Shown here piece after piece: positions 25,634 to 34,566 of a DNA stretch of 64,000 bases. Within the stretch, counting starts at the first letter, position 1; each line of letters opens with the position of its first letter. Source of the DNA: JADJNY01 sp046349615 (lineage in GTDB: Bacteria > Planctomycetota > UBA1135 > GCA-002686595); the NCBI GenBank assembly GCA_046349615.1, contig JAXMBZ010000008.1, positions 124,001-188,000 of the forward strand, in the 5' to 3' direction. The position numbers and the translations under genes were made by a program. A model generated the notes under the pieces. The model searched no databases, was not told the origin of the DNA, and saw only the letters and a list, made by a program, of their open reading frames with translations.

Positions 25634-26131
25634 CTAGCAGTTGTCACAGGTGACCGTGATCGTGGAGACGACGCTACCGGAGATCTTCACGACGTAGACC
25701 TGTGAACCTCCGCACTTGAGGGCATCGGACGTCGTTGGGCTGTAGGCGCACGTGCTTTGCCCCGGGCAAGACGACAGGACACTGCCGCCCGATTCGGTCG
25801 TGAAGTCGCACGTCTGTCCGCTCTTCGCGACGGCGATGATGGCAATGCGATACTGACACTGCGTGTTGGTGCTGCACTGTGCCGAAATCCTGCAGCAGCC
25901 GTGGAAGGCCGAACCGGCGATGAAACTCGTGTCGGTGTGGTCGAAACACGCCGGAGGATTGGCAGAAGGAACGTTTGCAGGATCGTGCAGGGTGCAACGG
26001 CACTGGGCCGCCGTTGGGCAGCCGAACCCGCCTCCGATCTGGACGGTCGGTTCGAGTGCACGCGACCGTGGCCCGAGCAGGCCCGCGAGGAAGGCGATCC
26101 CGGAGAGTGCGATGAGGAACCTGAGTGTCAC
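25634..26131 (-). CDS. Secreted Cys-rich orphan protein
   Basis: From the GTG at 26131 the protein has 165 residues. A signal peptide (TLRFLIALSGIAFLAGLLG) is followed by a mature part with about 14 cysteines: CPTAAQCRCTL, GCCRISAQCSTNTQC, QTCDF, SSCPGQSTCAYS, and a C-terminal CDNC. The cysteines suggest a disulfide-stabilised extracellular protein. AAAGGG seven bases upstream supports the GTG. GC content here is visibly lower than in the flanking genes, suggesting separate origin. I do not recognise the family. It lies 71 bp downstream of another orphan on the same strand. Confidence 0.7.
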   Translation of the reverse strand: MTLRFLIALSGIAFLAGLLGPRSRALEPTVQIGGGFGCPTAAQCRCTLHDPANVPSANPPACFDHTDTSFIAGSAFHGCCRISAQCSTNTQCQYRIAIIAVAKSGQTCDFTTESGGSVLSSCPGQSTCAYSPTTSDALKCGGSQVYVVKISGSVVSTITVTCDNC

Positions 26132-26202
26132 GTCATGGCCCTTTCTGCATCTGCTGTTCTGACGCGCAGGCTGGTACGTCCTAATCCATCGGGACGAGGG
26201 GA

Positions 26203-26907
26203 TCACCCATGTCCGACGCAGTGCGCTACTGCGTCGGCGATCCGCTTCTCGCCTTCGAGGTAGATCCGCTGGACCTCGTAGCAGGCGCTGTCGAGCGGCC
26301 CGCACTCGCCAGGGAGCACGGCCACGGTTCTGGAGGTCCCGTCGGCGTAGGATCGATGAACGACCCATGCACCCGCTGCAATCGGTGCATCCTTCGTGTC
26401 GGCGAATTCGGAGGGCCCGGCCATCGACAGCTTCCAGGTGACGGCGCTCTCGAGCGCCTCGAGAGCCTCTCGCGTCTTGGCTTCCATCTCACGCCGCAGG
26501 TCGGCTATCAGTTGATCCACTTCCTCCGCCCCAGCCGGTGTCAAGGGCACGAGTGTCGGATTGAAACTCTTCGACCGCGCATAGCTGGCCGAGTCGAGGA
26601 AGCTCGAAGGTAGCTCGAACGGATTCAGATGGGCTGATCCCGGCACGTACCCATTCGGGACCGGTTGTTCGGATGCGGTGGATGATCCGACCGGCACGTC
26701 CCGCTCCACGCTCGTCAGCCGTTCCTCTGTAGCGGGAACCTCGAGTGCTCGCGACGCATCCGTACGCTCGACGCTCGCTGCCGCCGTGACCGAGAAGGGA
26801 ATGGGACTGCGGTTCGTAGAGTCGTTTCTCATTCCGACCACCCACCCGACGGTCAGCGCGAGAACGAGACCGACCCAGACCCACATCCACCGGCTGCTCG
26901 CGCTCAT
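26203..26907 (-). CDS. Membrane-anchored orphan protein
   Basis: This 234-residue protein has an N-terminal transmembrane segment (WMWVWVGLVLALTVGWVVGM), a Ser/Thr/Glu-rich linker, and a helical region VDQLIADLRREMEAKTREAL at about 130-150. It ends CYEVQRIYLEGEKRIADAVA. An AGGAGG Shine-Dalgarno sequence lies about ten bases before the ATG. GC content is lower than in the surroundings, as in the gene after it. No known domain is evident. Confidence 0.7.
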   Translation of the reverse strand: MSASSRWMWVWVGLVLALTVGWVVGMRNDSTNRSPIPFSVTAAASVERTDASRALEVPATEERLTSVERDVPVGSSTASEQPVPNGYVPGSAHLNPFELPSSFLDSASYARSKSFNPTLVPLTPAGAEEVDQLIADLRREMEAKTREALEALESAVTWKLSMAGPSEFADTKDAPIAAGAWVVHRSYADGTSRTVAVLPGECGPLDSACYEVQRIYLEGEKRIADAVAHCVGHG

Positions 26908-27000
26908 CGAAGAAACTCCTCCTGCGCTCGCGTCAGCCTAGCTGGGGTCGAAGGGGGGGGGCAAGACGTGGGCCTGGAATGAGAGGGGGGTCCGGTCCGG

Positions 27001-27039
27001 GTACATGGGTGACAGAAGTGACCGGGCACTTGGGTGACG
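27001..27039. repeat. Paired TGGGTGAC motifs, possible mobile-element end relic
   Basis: GTACATGGGTGACA and GCACTTGGGTGACG occur 24 bases apart, just right of a run of nine Gs near 26952. They look like directly repeated binding sites at an insertion-element end, but no transposase gene is present. Confidence 0.3.
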
Positions 27040-27186
27040 TATCCGCGGGACGTCGAGGGACGCTGGGAGGTGCGCTCCCTGCAGGCTTCGGCAGCAGAGC
27101 AACCCTGGGTGCCAGCGCCTGGAACTCGTGGCGAGCGGACCAACACGTGGACACGAGACTCGACCCGTCCGATCGGCGCCCAGCCG

Positions 27187-27353
27187 AGCGCGTGCCGCGG
27201 GCTGCGGACCTCGAGCGCTCCCACCGCGACCTGTGGAAGCTCGACGTCTTCGCGGACACGGCCGAGCCAGAGCTGCTCGCGAAGGTGCAGGACGTCGCCG
27301 CGGAGGAGTTCCGCGGCGCGACGAACGTCTACCGGGTCGGCGGGACGCGCTGA
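27187..27353 (+). pseudogene. Fragment of the 3' end of the HD phosphohydrolase gene
   Basis: The frame reads RVPRAADLERSHRDLWKLDV, then AEPELLAKVQDVAAEEFRGA and TNVYRVGGTR-stop. It matches the last 54 or so residues of the HD protein (RVPRLADLERSYRDLWKFYV, EPDLLLRVQDAAAQEFRGAV, NVYRIGGTR-stop), including the stop position. The 5' part of the gene is absent. Confidence 0.75.
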
Positions 27354-27483
27354 GCGCGCCCGCCGCGCAGTCCCGGCGCGCCCGCGCAGGATCGCACACG
27401 GTGAACCCGCGGCGTGCGCTCCTGGAGTAAGCTCCGGGGCACCTCGGAGGCGCACCTCCCGCGCCTCGCAACAGGAGCCCCCG

Positions 27484-29484
27484 ATGACGCGCGTCGCTCT
27501 CCTCCTCCTCGCTTCCGCCCTCTTCGGCACGCCATCGCTCGCGCAGAGCCCGCGCCCGGAGCCGCCCCCGATCCACGGCGAGACGCTGCCGCCCTCCGCG
27601 CTCGGCCCCGGCGTCGTCGAGACGATGGAGGCGATGCTCGCCCGCGAGCGCGCGCGTGCTCCGGAGCTCGACGCCGCCGCGGCGCGGCCGTCGCAGGTGC
27701 CCGCGCCACGTGGCGCGCGACCCGCGTCGCCGTCCGCGTCGTCCTCGTCGTCCGGCCCGAGCGCGCTGCTCGGCGGCGGCGGGACCGCGCCGGCCCTCGG
27801 CACGAACTTCCAGGGGCCGTCGCGCGGCGATCCCGGCACGGGCTGGATCCCGCCGGATCCGCACGGGGCGATCGGGCCCGGCCACTTCGTCGCCCTCGTG
27901 AACCAGCACCTTTCCGTCTACGACCGCGCGGGGGCGCGCCCCGTGAGCCTGTCGCTACAGAGCTTCTTCAACGTGACGGGGAGCGTCGGCGATCCGCGCG
28001 CCGCGTACGACCACCACAGCGGCCGGTTCATCGTGTCGTGCAGCGACTTCAGCTCGCGCGTGCGTCTCGCGGTCTCGTCGTCGAGCGATCCGACGGGAAG
28101 CTGGTTCAAGACGAGCATCGTCGTCTCCACCGGCACCGACACGGGGCACTTCCCCGACTACCCGACGCTCGGCTTCGACGCGAACGGCATCTACCTCTCG
28201 GCGTTCATGGTCGGCGGCGCGGACACGATGTCGATCTTCGCCGTCGACAAGGCGCCGCTCGTCGCTCCGGTGCAGAGCCTCGGGACGGTGACCGCCTTCC
28301 GCGGGCTGCCCTACGAGGACTCGATCCAGGGCTGCCTCACGTTCGGAGCGCCGTCCGGCGAGTACATGGTCTCGCGCGCGAGCACGACCTCGTTGCGCAT
28401 CCGCCGCGTGAACCCGCCGCTCGCGGCGCCGACCTTGTCCGAGCTCGGTCTCGTGACCGTCCCGGTCAACAGCGATCCACCCAACGCGCCCGTGATGGGT
28501 GCCACGACGCCGCTGTGGACGATCGACGCACGGCCGCTCGGCGCGGTCTTCCAGGCGGGGAGCTTGTGGACGCTCCACAACGTCGACGTTTCGGGGCGCT
28601 CGGGCGTGCGCTGGTACCGGATCGATCCGATCGCGGCGACCTTGCAGTCGATGGGCACGATCGACGATCCGGTGCGGAGCTACTTCTTCGGGTCGATCGC
28701 GGTCAATCCGAACGGCGACTTCGCGATCGGGTGCGCCGGCGCGCACGCGGGCGAGTTCGCGGGCGCGTGGTACTCCGGGCGACTGGCGGGCGATCCGCCG
28801 GGTCAGACGTCGCCGCCCGCAGTGCTGATAGCGGGGAGCTTCGCGTACGAGACGCTCGACGGCGGGGGCAACAATCGCTGGGGCGACTACACGAACACGA
28901 CGTTGGACCCGGTCGACTTCACGAGCTTCTGGACGATCCAGGAGTTCCCGCTCGCGACGAACCTGTGGGGCACGTGGATCGGGAAGGTCTCCTTCGGCAC
29001 GCCGCCCGTCGCGTTCTGCGCCGGCGACGGAGTCGATCCCGCGGTGACGCAGGCTTGCCCGTGCGGCAACACAGGAGGCCCGGGCCGGGGTTGCGCGAAC
29101 TCGGTCGTCGCGACGGGCGCCGTCCTGTCGGCGAGCGGCAACGCAAACCCCGACTCGATCGTGCTGAATGCCTCCGGCATGCCGTCGATCGCGACCATCG
29201 CCGCAGTGTTTCTCCAGGGCGACGCGCTCGTGCCCACGGGGATCGTCTTCGGCGACGGCGTGCGCTGTGCGGACGGCAACCTCGTGCGTGTGGGCTCGAA
29301 GCCGACCCCGGCCGGCAGCGCGCAGTACCCCGAGTCCGGCAACGTGCCCTTGTCGATCCGCGGCGGCGTCGTCCCGGGGAGCGGTGCGGTGCGCGCGTAC
29401 CACGCGTACTACCGGAACGCATCGGTCACGTTCTGCCCGCCGGAGACGTTCAACGTCACGAACGGCGTGAAGATCACGTGGTGA
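27484..29484 (+). CDS. Large secreted protein with planctomycete-type Cys-rich C-terminal module
   Basis: This 666-residue protein has a signal peptide (MTRVALLLLASALFGTPSLA) and a Pro/Ser-rich linker. A long beta-rich region (about 105-520) contains GWIPPDPHGAIGPGHFVALV, YDHHSGRFIVSCSDFSS and FPDYPTLGFDANGIYLSAF, a blade-like pattern. A C-terminal module starts near 522: FCAGDGVDPAVTQACPCGN, then GRGCANS, FLQGDALVP and FGDGVRCADG. It ends with TNGVKITW. Such modules are repeated in many secreted proteins of the Planctomycetota, probably in surface attachment or sorting. The ATG is preceded by an AGGAG site. Confidence 0.85.
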   Translation: MTRVALLLLASALFGTPSLAQSPRPEPPPIHGETLPPSALGPGVVETMEAMLARERARAPELDAAAARPSQVPAPRGARPASPSASSSSSGPSALLGGGGTAPALGTNFQGPSRGDPGTGWIPPDPHGAIGPGHFVALVNQHLSVYDRAGARPVSLSLQSFFNVTGSVGDPRAAYDHHSGRFIVSCSDFSSRVRLAVSSSSDPTGSWFKTSIVVSTGTDTGHFPDYPTLGFDANGIYLSAFMVGGADTMSIFAVDKAPLVAPVQSLGTVTAFRGLPYEDSIQGCLTFGAPSGEYMVSRASTTSLRIRRVNPPLAAPTLSELGLVTVPVNSDPPNAPVMGATTPLWTIDARPLGAVFQAGSLWTLHNVDVSGRSGVRWYRIDPIAATLQSMGTIDDPVRSYFFGSIAVNPNGDFAIGCAGAHAGEFAGAWYSGRLAGDPPGQTSPPAVLIAGSFAYETLDGGGNNRWGDYTNTTLDPVDFTSFWTIQEFPLATNLWGTWIGKVSFGTPPVAFCAGDGVDPAVTQACPCGNTGGPGRGCANSVVATGAVLSASGNANPDSIVLNASGMPSIATIAAVFLQGDALVPTGIVFGDGVRCADGNLVRVGSKPTPAGSAQYPESGNVPLSIRGGVVPGSGAVRAYHAYYRNASVTFCPPETFNVTNGVKITW

Positions 29485-29570
29485 GCGCGAGCCCGACGTC
29501 GAAGCCGCGCGCCTGAGCGCCCCCGACTGCCGCCAAGGTCGTACGACCCCGAGCGAGGCGTGCTGGTCCC

Positions 29571-29600
29571 TTGCGCCTCGAACGGGCCCGCCCTTATCCT
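29571..29600 (+). promoter_or_regulatory. Sigma70-type promoter of the nucleotide-sugar genes
   Basis: TTGCGC (29571-29576), an 18-base spacer and TATCCT (29595-29600) lie about 75 bases before the dehydrogenase ATG. Confidence 0.5.
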
Positions 29601-29676
29601 GCTCTGCCTTTTCGACGCTCCGTCCGGTCCGAGCCCCCCTCGGGGACCGTGCGTCCCGACCCCCAAGTACGCTCTC

Positions 29677-30864
29677 ATGTCCGACATCGTCATCATCGGC
29701 GGCTGCGGCCACGTCGGCCTCCCGCTCGGACTCGCCTTCGCGAAGGCCGGAAAGAAGGTCGTCGCGCTCGACATCGACGCGAAGAAGGTCGCCGAGACGA
29801 ACGCGGGCAAGATGCCGTTCATCGACGCGGGCGCGGACGAGCTCCTGCTCGAGGTCCGCAAGTCGAAGAAGTTCGAGGCGACCACCGACGCGAAGTGCAT
29901 CCAGCAGGCGGACACGGTCGTCACCGTGATCGGTACGCCGCTCGACGAGCACCTGAACCCGCGCCTCGAGGTGTACGGCGACATGCTGCGCAAGGACCGC
30001 TCGTTCCTCCGGAACGGCCAGCTCCTGATCATGCGCAGCACGGTCTACCCGGGCACGACCGACCACGTCGCGCACGCGCTCAAGACCGCGGGCATCGAGG
30101 TCGACGTCGCGTTCTGCCCGGAGCGCGTCGCGCAGGGCGTCGCGCTCGAGGAGATCCACTCGCTCCCGCAGATCGTGTCCGGCACGACGCCGAAGGCGCT
30201 CGAGCGCGCGAAGGCGCTCTTCAAGCTGCTGACGCCCGACTTGATCGAGCTCCCGACCGTCGGCGCCGAGCTCACGAAGCTCTACAACAACGCGTGGCGC
30301 TACATCCAGTTCGCGGCGGCCAACCAGTTCTACATGATCGCGAACGACTACGGCCTCGACTTCTACGAGATCCACCGCGCGATGACGGAGAAGTACCCGC
30401 GCGGGAAGGGCTTCCCGAAGGCCGGTTTCGCCGCGGGCCCGTGTCTCTTCAAGGACACGATGCAGCTCTCGACGTTCAACGACAACGCGTTCTTCCTCGG
30501 GCACAGCGCGATGCTCGTCAACGAAGGCCTGCCGAACTACCTCGTGCGCCGCGCGGCGCAGAAGTACGACCTGCGCAGCCTGACGGTCGGCATCCTCGGC
30601 ATGACGTTCAAGTCCGACTGCGACGACCCGCGTGACTCGCTGTCGTACAAGCTCAAGAAGTCGCTCGCGTTCGAGGCGAAGGAAGTGCTCTGCGCCGATC
30701 CGTACCTCGAGCGGCCCTGGATCCTCCCCGCCGAGGAGGTGATCGCGCGTTCCGCGCTGATCTTCATCGGCACGCCCCACAGCGCGTACAAGAAGCTCGA
30801 TTTCAAAGGCAAGCCGGTGATCGACGTGTGGAAGTCGGTCCCGGGAGGAATGACGGTCGTATGA
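29677..30864 (+). CDS. Nucleotide-sugar dehydrogenase (UDP-glucose/UDP-ManNAc dehydrogenase family)
   Basis: This 395-residue protein has an N-terminal NAD-binding motif (IIGGCGHVGLPLG), a central dimer domain with ELTKLYNNAWRYIQFA, the catalytic Cys256 in AAGPCLFKDTMQL, and the C-terminal domain beginning GILGMTFKSDCDDPRDS. It oxidises the C6 alcohol of a UDP-sugar to a uronate in two NAD-dependent steps. Exact sugar specificity cannot be read, although GPCLFKD is closer to the WecC-like branch than to Ugd. The stop overlaps the start of the epimerase gene. It begins the surface-glycan region. Confidence 0.9.
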   Translation: MSDIVIIGGCGHVGLPLGLAFAKAGKKVVALDIDAKKVAETNAGKMPFIDAGADELLLEVRKSKKFEATTDAKCIQQADTVVTVIGTPLDEHLNPRLEVYGDMLRKDRSFLRNGQLLIMRSTVYPGTTDHVAHALKTAGIEVDVAFCPERVAQGVALEEIHSLPQIVSGTTPKALERAKALFKLLTPDLIELPTVGAELTKLYNNAWRYIQFAAANQFYMIANDYGLDFYEIHRAMTEKYPRGKGFPKAGFAAGPCLFKDTMQLSTFNDNAFFLGHSAMLVNEGLPNYLVRRAAQKYDLRSLTVGILGMTFKSDCDDPRDSLSYKLKKSLAFEAKEVLCADPYLERPWILPAEEVIARSALIFIGTPHSAYKKLDFKGKPVIDVWKSVPGGMTVV

Positions 30865-31883
30865 AAGTCCTGGTCACCGGTTCGAACGGCTTCATCGCGG
30901 GGTACCTCGTTTCCGAGCTGCTCCAGAACGGCTACGAGGTCGTCGGCATCGACAACTTCAGCAAGTACGGCAAGGTCGCGAAGTCGTACGACACGCACCC
31001 GAAGTACAAGCTCGTCGAGGGCGACGCGAAGGACGTCGAGCTGCTCAAGAAGCTCGTCGCCGACTGCGATCACTTCGTGATCTGCGCCGCGATGATCGGC
31101 GGCATCAGCTACTTCCACAAGTACGCCTACGACCTGATCGCCGAGAACGACCGCATCACCGCGGCCGCGTTCGACGCCGCGATCTGGGCGAAGAAGAACG
31201 GCAAGCTCCAGAAGGCGACGCTGCTCAGCTCGTCGATGGTGTACGAGAGCACGAAGATCTTCCCGACGCCCGAGGGCGCGCAGCTCACGTCGCCGCCGCC
31301 GCTCTCGACGTACGGCTTCCAGAAGCTGTCGTGCGAGTACTACGCGCGCGGCGCGTTCGAGCAGTACCAGCTCCCGTACACGATCGTGCGGCCCTTCAAC
31401 TGCGTCGGCATCGGCGAAGGCCGTGCGCGCGGCGAGCACGAGATCTACTCGGGCAACGTGAAGCTCGCGATGAGCCACGTCGTGCCGGACCTCGTGCAGA
31501 AGGTGGTCAAGGGCCAGGACCCGCTGCACATCCTCGGCGACGGCAAGCAGGTGCGGCACTACACCTACGGCGGCGACCTCGCGCGCGGCATCCGCGTGTG
31601 CATCGAGCACCCGAAGGCGCTCAACGAGGACTTCAACATCTCGACGCCGGTCCCGACGACGGTGCTCGAGCTCGCCGAGGCGATCTGGAAGAAGATCCAC
31701 GGCGCGAAGAAGCCGTTCCGCTTCGTCTCGGACAAGCCGTTCGAGTACGACGTGCAGCTGCGCACGCCCGACGTGAGCAAATCGAAGAAGCTGCTCGGCT
31801 TCGAAGCGACGACGAACCTCGACGCGATCCTCGACGAGGTCGTGCCGTGGATCAAGGAACAGGTCGAGCGCGGGACGATCTGA
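30861..31883 (+). CDS. NAD-dependent sugar epimerase/dehydratase (extended SDR)
   Basis: This 340-residue protein has the Rossmann motif TGSNGFIAG at 6-14, the catalytic Y151xxxK155 (STYGFQKL) with Ser124/125 (LLSSSMVYES), and the substrate-loop RPFNCVGIGEG. It probably epimerises or dehydrates the uronic acid or nucleotide sugar made by the preceding dehydrogenase. The ATG overlaps that gene's TGA. Family length and motifs are normal. Confidence 0.9.
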   Translation: MKVLVTGSNGFIAGYLVSELLQNGYEVVGIDNFSKYGKVAKSYDTHPKYKLVEGDAKDVELLKKLVADCDHFVICAAMIGGISYFHKYAYDLIAENDRITAAAFDAAIWAKKNGKLQKATLLSSSMVYESTKIFPTPEGAQLTSPPPLSTYGFQKLSCEYYARGAFEQYQLPYTIVRPFNCVGIGEGRARGEHEIYSGNVKLAMSHVVPDLVQKVVKGQDPLHILGDGKQVRHYTYGGDLARGIRVCIEHPKALNEDFNISTPVPTTVLELAEAIWKKIHGAKKPFRFVSDKPFEYDVQLRTPDVSKSKKLLGFEATTNLDAILDEVVPWIKEQVERGTI

Positions 31884-32010
31884 GTCCGCGCGACGACGCG
31901 AGTTCACTCCCGACGGGCGCCACGCGGCGCCCGTTCGCATTTCCTCGACGCCGACGCGCGCCTCGGGGCTCGACCTGGACAGAGTCGGCGATCGGAGCGA
32001 AGCTCTCGCC

Positions 32011-32265
32011 TTGGACCTCCATCTGCCTCCCGAGCTCCGAAAGCTCCTCGAACACGAGCGTTCGGCGGGTCACTACGCTTCGGCCAGCGACGTCGTCCGC
32101 GAAGCGCTGCGCGTGCTCGCTCAGGATCGGAAGTGGCGGGCCGGCGTGCGCCGCAAGATCGCCGCGGGGATGGCTCAGGTTCGTGCCGGTCGGCTCGTGG
32201 AAGGGGACCGAGCCGTCGCCAAGCTTCGCCGTCGGATCGGCTCGCGCCGCGGCAAGCCGTCGTGA
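32011..32265 (+). CDS. ParD-like antitoxin
   Basis: This 84-residue protein starts at TTG. DLHLPPELRKLLEHERSAGH and YASASDVVREALRVL form the ribbon-helix-helix DNA-binding part typical of ParD/CopG-type antitoxins. A basic C-terminal helix that would wrap the toxin follows. The frame is open upstream, but homologues begin just before the first beta-strand, so TTG at 32011 is preferred. Its TGA overlaps the GTG of the broken parE. The antitoxin itself looks intact. Confidence 0.82.
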   Translation: MDLHLPPELRKLLEHERSAGHYASASDVVREALRVLAQDRKWRAGVRRKIAAGMAQVRAGRLVEGDRAVAKLRRRIGSRRGKPS

Positions 32266-32558
32266 CCCGCTGGCAGCTCACCGAGCTCGCTGCGCGCGAT
32301 CTCCGAGAGACCCTCGACTTCGTCGAGTCGGAGAGTGGTCCTGTTCGGGCGGAGCGCGTCCTCGACGACTTCGTCCGAGCGTTCGATCGTCTCGCGGCGT
32401 GACCTCCGATCGGACACACACGCCATGACCTGACCGATCTCGACGTGTCGTTCTGGCCGGTGCACGCGTGGCTCGTCGTCTAACGTCAGGATCGGCGTCG
32501 GCTCGTGAGCGTGCGTGTCGTGAGCGGGCACTGCGACCTGCGTGAGTTGCTGGGCAAC
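32262..32558 (+). pseudogene. parE toxin gene with two in-frame stop codons
   Basis: From GTG 32262 the frame reads WQLTELAARDLRETLDFVES, then RAERVLDDFVRAFDRLAA and a TGA at 32400-32402. It continues in the same frame as PPIGHTRHDLTDLDVSFWPV, HAWLVV, a TAA at 32481-32483, and RQDRRRLVSVRVVSGHCDLRELL. All three parts align in order with a normal ParE/RelE-type toxin of about 99 residues. Two point mutations therefore appear to have inactivated it while the reading frame is intact. The upstream ParD overlaps its start, as in functional modules. Confidence 0.8.
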
Positions 32559-32608
32559 GGAACGACCCCACCAGAAGCGGCCGTGCTCGATGGACGTGAC
32601 TCCGCGCG

Positions 32609-34447
32609 TCACTTCCCCTTCGCCGCGAACGCCGCCTCCAACGCCTTCTTCCCGCCGACGACCGGCAACTCGAGCAGCGTGTCCGCGAGGTGGAGCTCGA
32701 GCTTCGTGCCCGGTTCGGGCCACAGCGTGAAGTCGCGGTCGCTCGCGAACACCATCAGTCCGATGCGCTTCCCCGCGGCGATCACCTGGTCGTCGGGCTG
32801 GAGGTCGAACGTCACCGTCACCGGCTTCCCCGGCACGAGCGGCTCTTCCTTCTCGAGCGAGTTACGGTTCTTCGGGTCGGCCCAACCGCGCGTGATCACG
32901 TTCTCGAGGATCGGCGCCTTGTCCGTCCACGGCAGCGACACGAGCCACACCGACAAGTTCGTCGCGGGCTTGTCGCACGCGAGCGTGATCGTCACGCGCG
33001 CGGTGCCCGACACGTGCACGGGCTTCGACAAGACCGGCGTCGCGTAGAGGAGCCGCGTCGGCGATTCCTCGGCCTTCGCGAGCGTCGCGCCGTCGAGCGC
33101 GACGTCGTCGACGAGCGTCTCGCGCGCGCGATCGGCGGCAGCGGTGAACGCGAGCTCGCCGAGCTTCTTCCCGCCCGCTCGCGGGTGGAGCACGACGTTC
33201 GCGGCGTCGGGGTTCGGCCAATCGGCGTACGCGGTCGGCTTCGACGGCTTGTCGCCCTCGCGCACGATGAACGCGCGCGGCCCCTTCTCCACGCCGTTGT
33301 CGATGCCGAGCAGGTACTTCGTGAACCACTTGTCGACGAGCTCGAACGGCGGCGGTCCGCCGTGCGCGCCCTGGTGCCAGTAGCCGACGACCGGGACGCC
33401 CTTCTTCTCGAGCGCCTTGAAGATGCGCGTCGAGTGCTCAGGCATCACGTTCCAGTCGTTGAAGCCGTGCGACATCAAGCACGCGGCCTTCATCGGCCCG
33501 AGATCGAGCAGGTAGTCGCGCTCCGCCCAGAACGCGTTCCAGTCGCCGTGCTCGCGATCCTCTCGCTTCATCATCACCTCGTCGCGTACGTGCTGATCGC
33601 ACCACGCGTCCGTGGCCGGATCGCCGCTGTGGATGAAGTCGTAGAGCACGTCGACGTCCTCGCCCATGTAGCCGCCGGGAGCGCGCACGAGCCCGTTCGA
33701 GCGGTAGTAGTGGTAGTACGACGTGTTCGGCGCGATCGGCACGATCGCTTCGAGGCCGACGACGCCCGTCGTCGCCGCGGCGAGCGGCAGCGTGCCGTTG
33801 TAGGACGTGCCGATCATGCCGACCTTGCCCGTGCACCAGCTCGCGACGACGGGCTCGCCGCCGACGTGCGCGCTCCAACCCTTCGCGCGGCCGCACAACC
33901 AGTCGATCACGGCCTTGGGCGCGAGCGACTCGTTGTCGCCGCCGACCGTCGGGCAGCCGTCGGACCAACCGGTGCCCGGCGACGACGAGTGCACGACCGC
34001 GAACCCGCGCGGCACCCACGTGCGCACTTCGCTCTTCGCGATCATGCCCGGCTTTTCGCTGCGCGGGACGTGCGCCATCGTCGTGCGCGCGATCGGCTTC
34101 CCGCCGAGCTCCTGCTTCGGGTTCCAGAAGAAGCGCTTGTCGTCGGGGCCGGTGCCGGCGAAGTACGGCGACGTCTCGTAGACGACGGCCACCTTCAAGC
34201 CCTCGGTGTTCGTCTGCTTGGGACGCGTGACGTCGACGTGCATGCGGTCGAGCTTGCCGTCGCCGTCCGAATCGAACGTCGTCTCGACCCACAGGAACTC
34301 CTCGATCCACTCCTTCGAGTCCTTGAACGCGTCGACGACTTGCGCCTGTCCGTCGACGACGACGGGACCGCTCCGCACCGGCGGATCCTCGACGGAGAGC
34401 GCGACGGAGAGCGGCGAGCCGAGCGAGACGAGGAGGAGGACGTGCAT
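32609..34447 (-). CDS. CocE/NonD-family hydrolase (X-Pro dipeptidyl-peptidase type)
   Basis: The protein has 612 residues. A signal-like N-terminus is followed by an alpha/beta-hydrolase domain with the nucleophile Ser215 in GMIGTSYNGT. The Asp region is near MSHGFNDWNVMPEHS and a His lies in YWHQGAHGG. The C-terminal third is a jelly-roll typical of CocE/PepX proteins (SGTARVTITLACDKPATNLS). An early DSDGDGKLDR segment (59-68) looks like a Ca-binding loop. It probably cleaves peptides or esters outside the cytoplasm. It lies 119 bp downstream of the last giant membrane protein gene. Confidence 0.88.
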   Translation of the reverse strand: MHVLLLVSLGSPLSVALSVEDPPVRSGPVVVDGQAQVVDAFKDSKEWIEEFLWVETTFDSDGDGKLDRMHVDVTRPKQTNTEGLKVAVVYETSPYFAGTGPDDKRFFWNPKQELGGKPIARTTMAHVPRSEKPGMIAKSEVRTWVPRGFAVVHSSSPGTGWSDGCPTVGGDNESLAPKAVIDWLCGRAKGWSAHVGGEPVVASWCTGKVGMIGTSYNGTLPLAAATTGVVGLEAIVPIAPNTSYYHYYRSNGLVRAPGGYMGEDVDVLYDFIHSGDPATDAWCDQHVRDEVMMKREDREHGDWNAFWAERDYLLDLGPMKAACLMSHGFNDWNVMPEHSTRIFKALEKKGVPVVGYWHQGAHGGPPPFELVDKWFTKYLLGIDNGVEKGPRAFIVREGDKPSKPTAYADWPNPDAANVVLHPRAGGKKLGELAFTAAADRARETLVDDVALDGATLAKAEESPTRLLYATPVLSKPVHVSGTARVTITLACDKPATNLSVWLVSLPWTDKAPILENVITRGWADPKNRNSLEKEEPLVPGKPVTVTFDLQPDDQVIAAGKRIGLMVFASDRDFTLWPEPGTKLELHLADTLLELPVVGGKKALEAAFAAKGK

Positions 34448-34566
34448 GGGGGCTCCGTGGAGCGTGCGAGGGTCGGCGGACGGCGCCGTGGCGATGCGCG
34501 GATCGAGCGCGCGACTCCCGCCAGCATGCCGGGCCGACGGCGCGCTTCCAACACGCGCGCGGCGGC

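Noticed and set aside
32400..32402. TGA in parE as a second selenocysteine codon
   Set aside because: ParE has no conserved Cys at this point, no suitable stem-loop was noticed, and a second stop (TAA) follows; ordinary gene decay explains it better.
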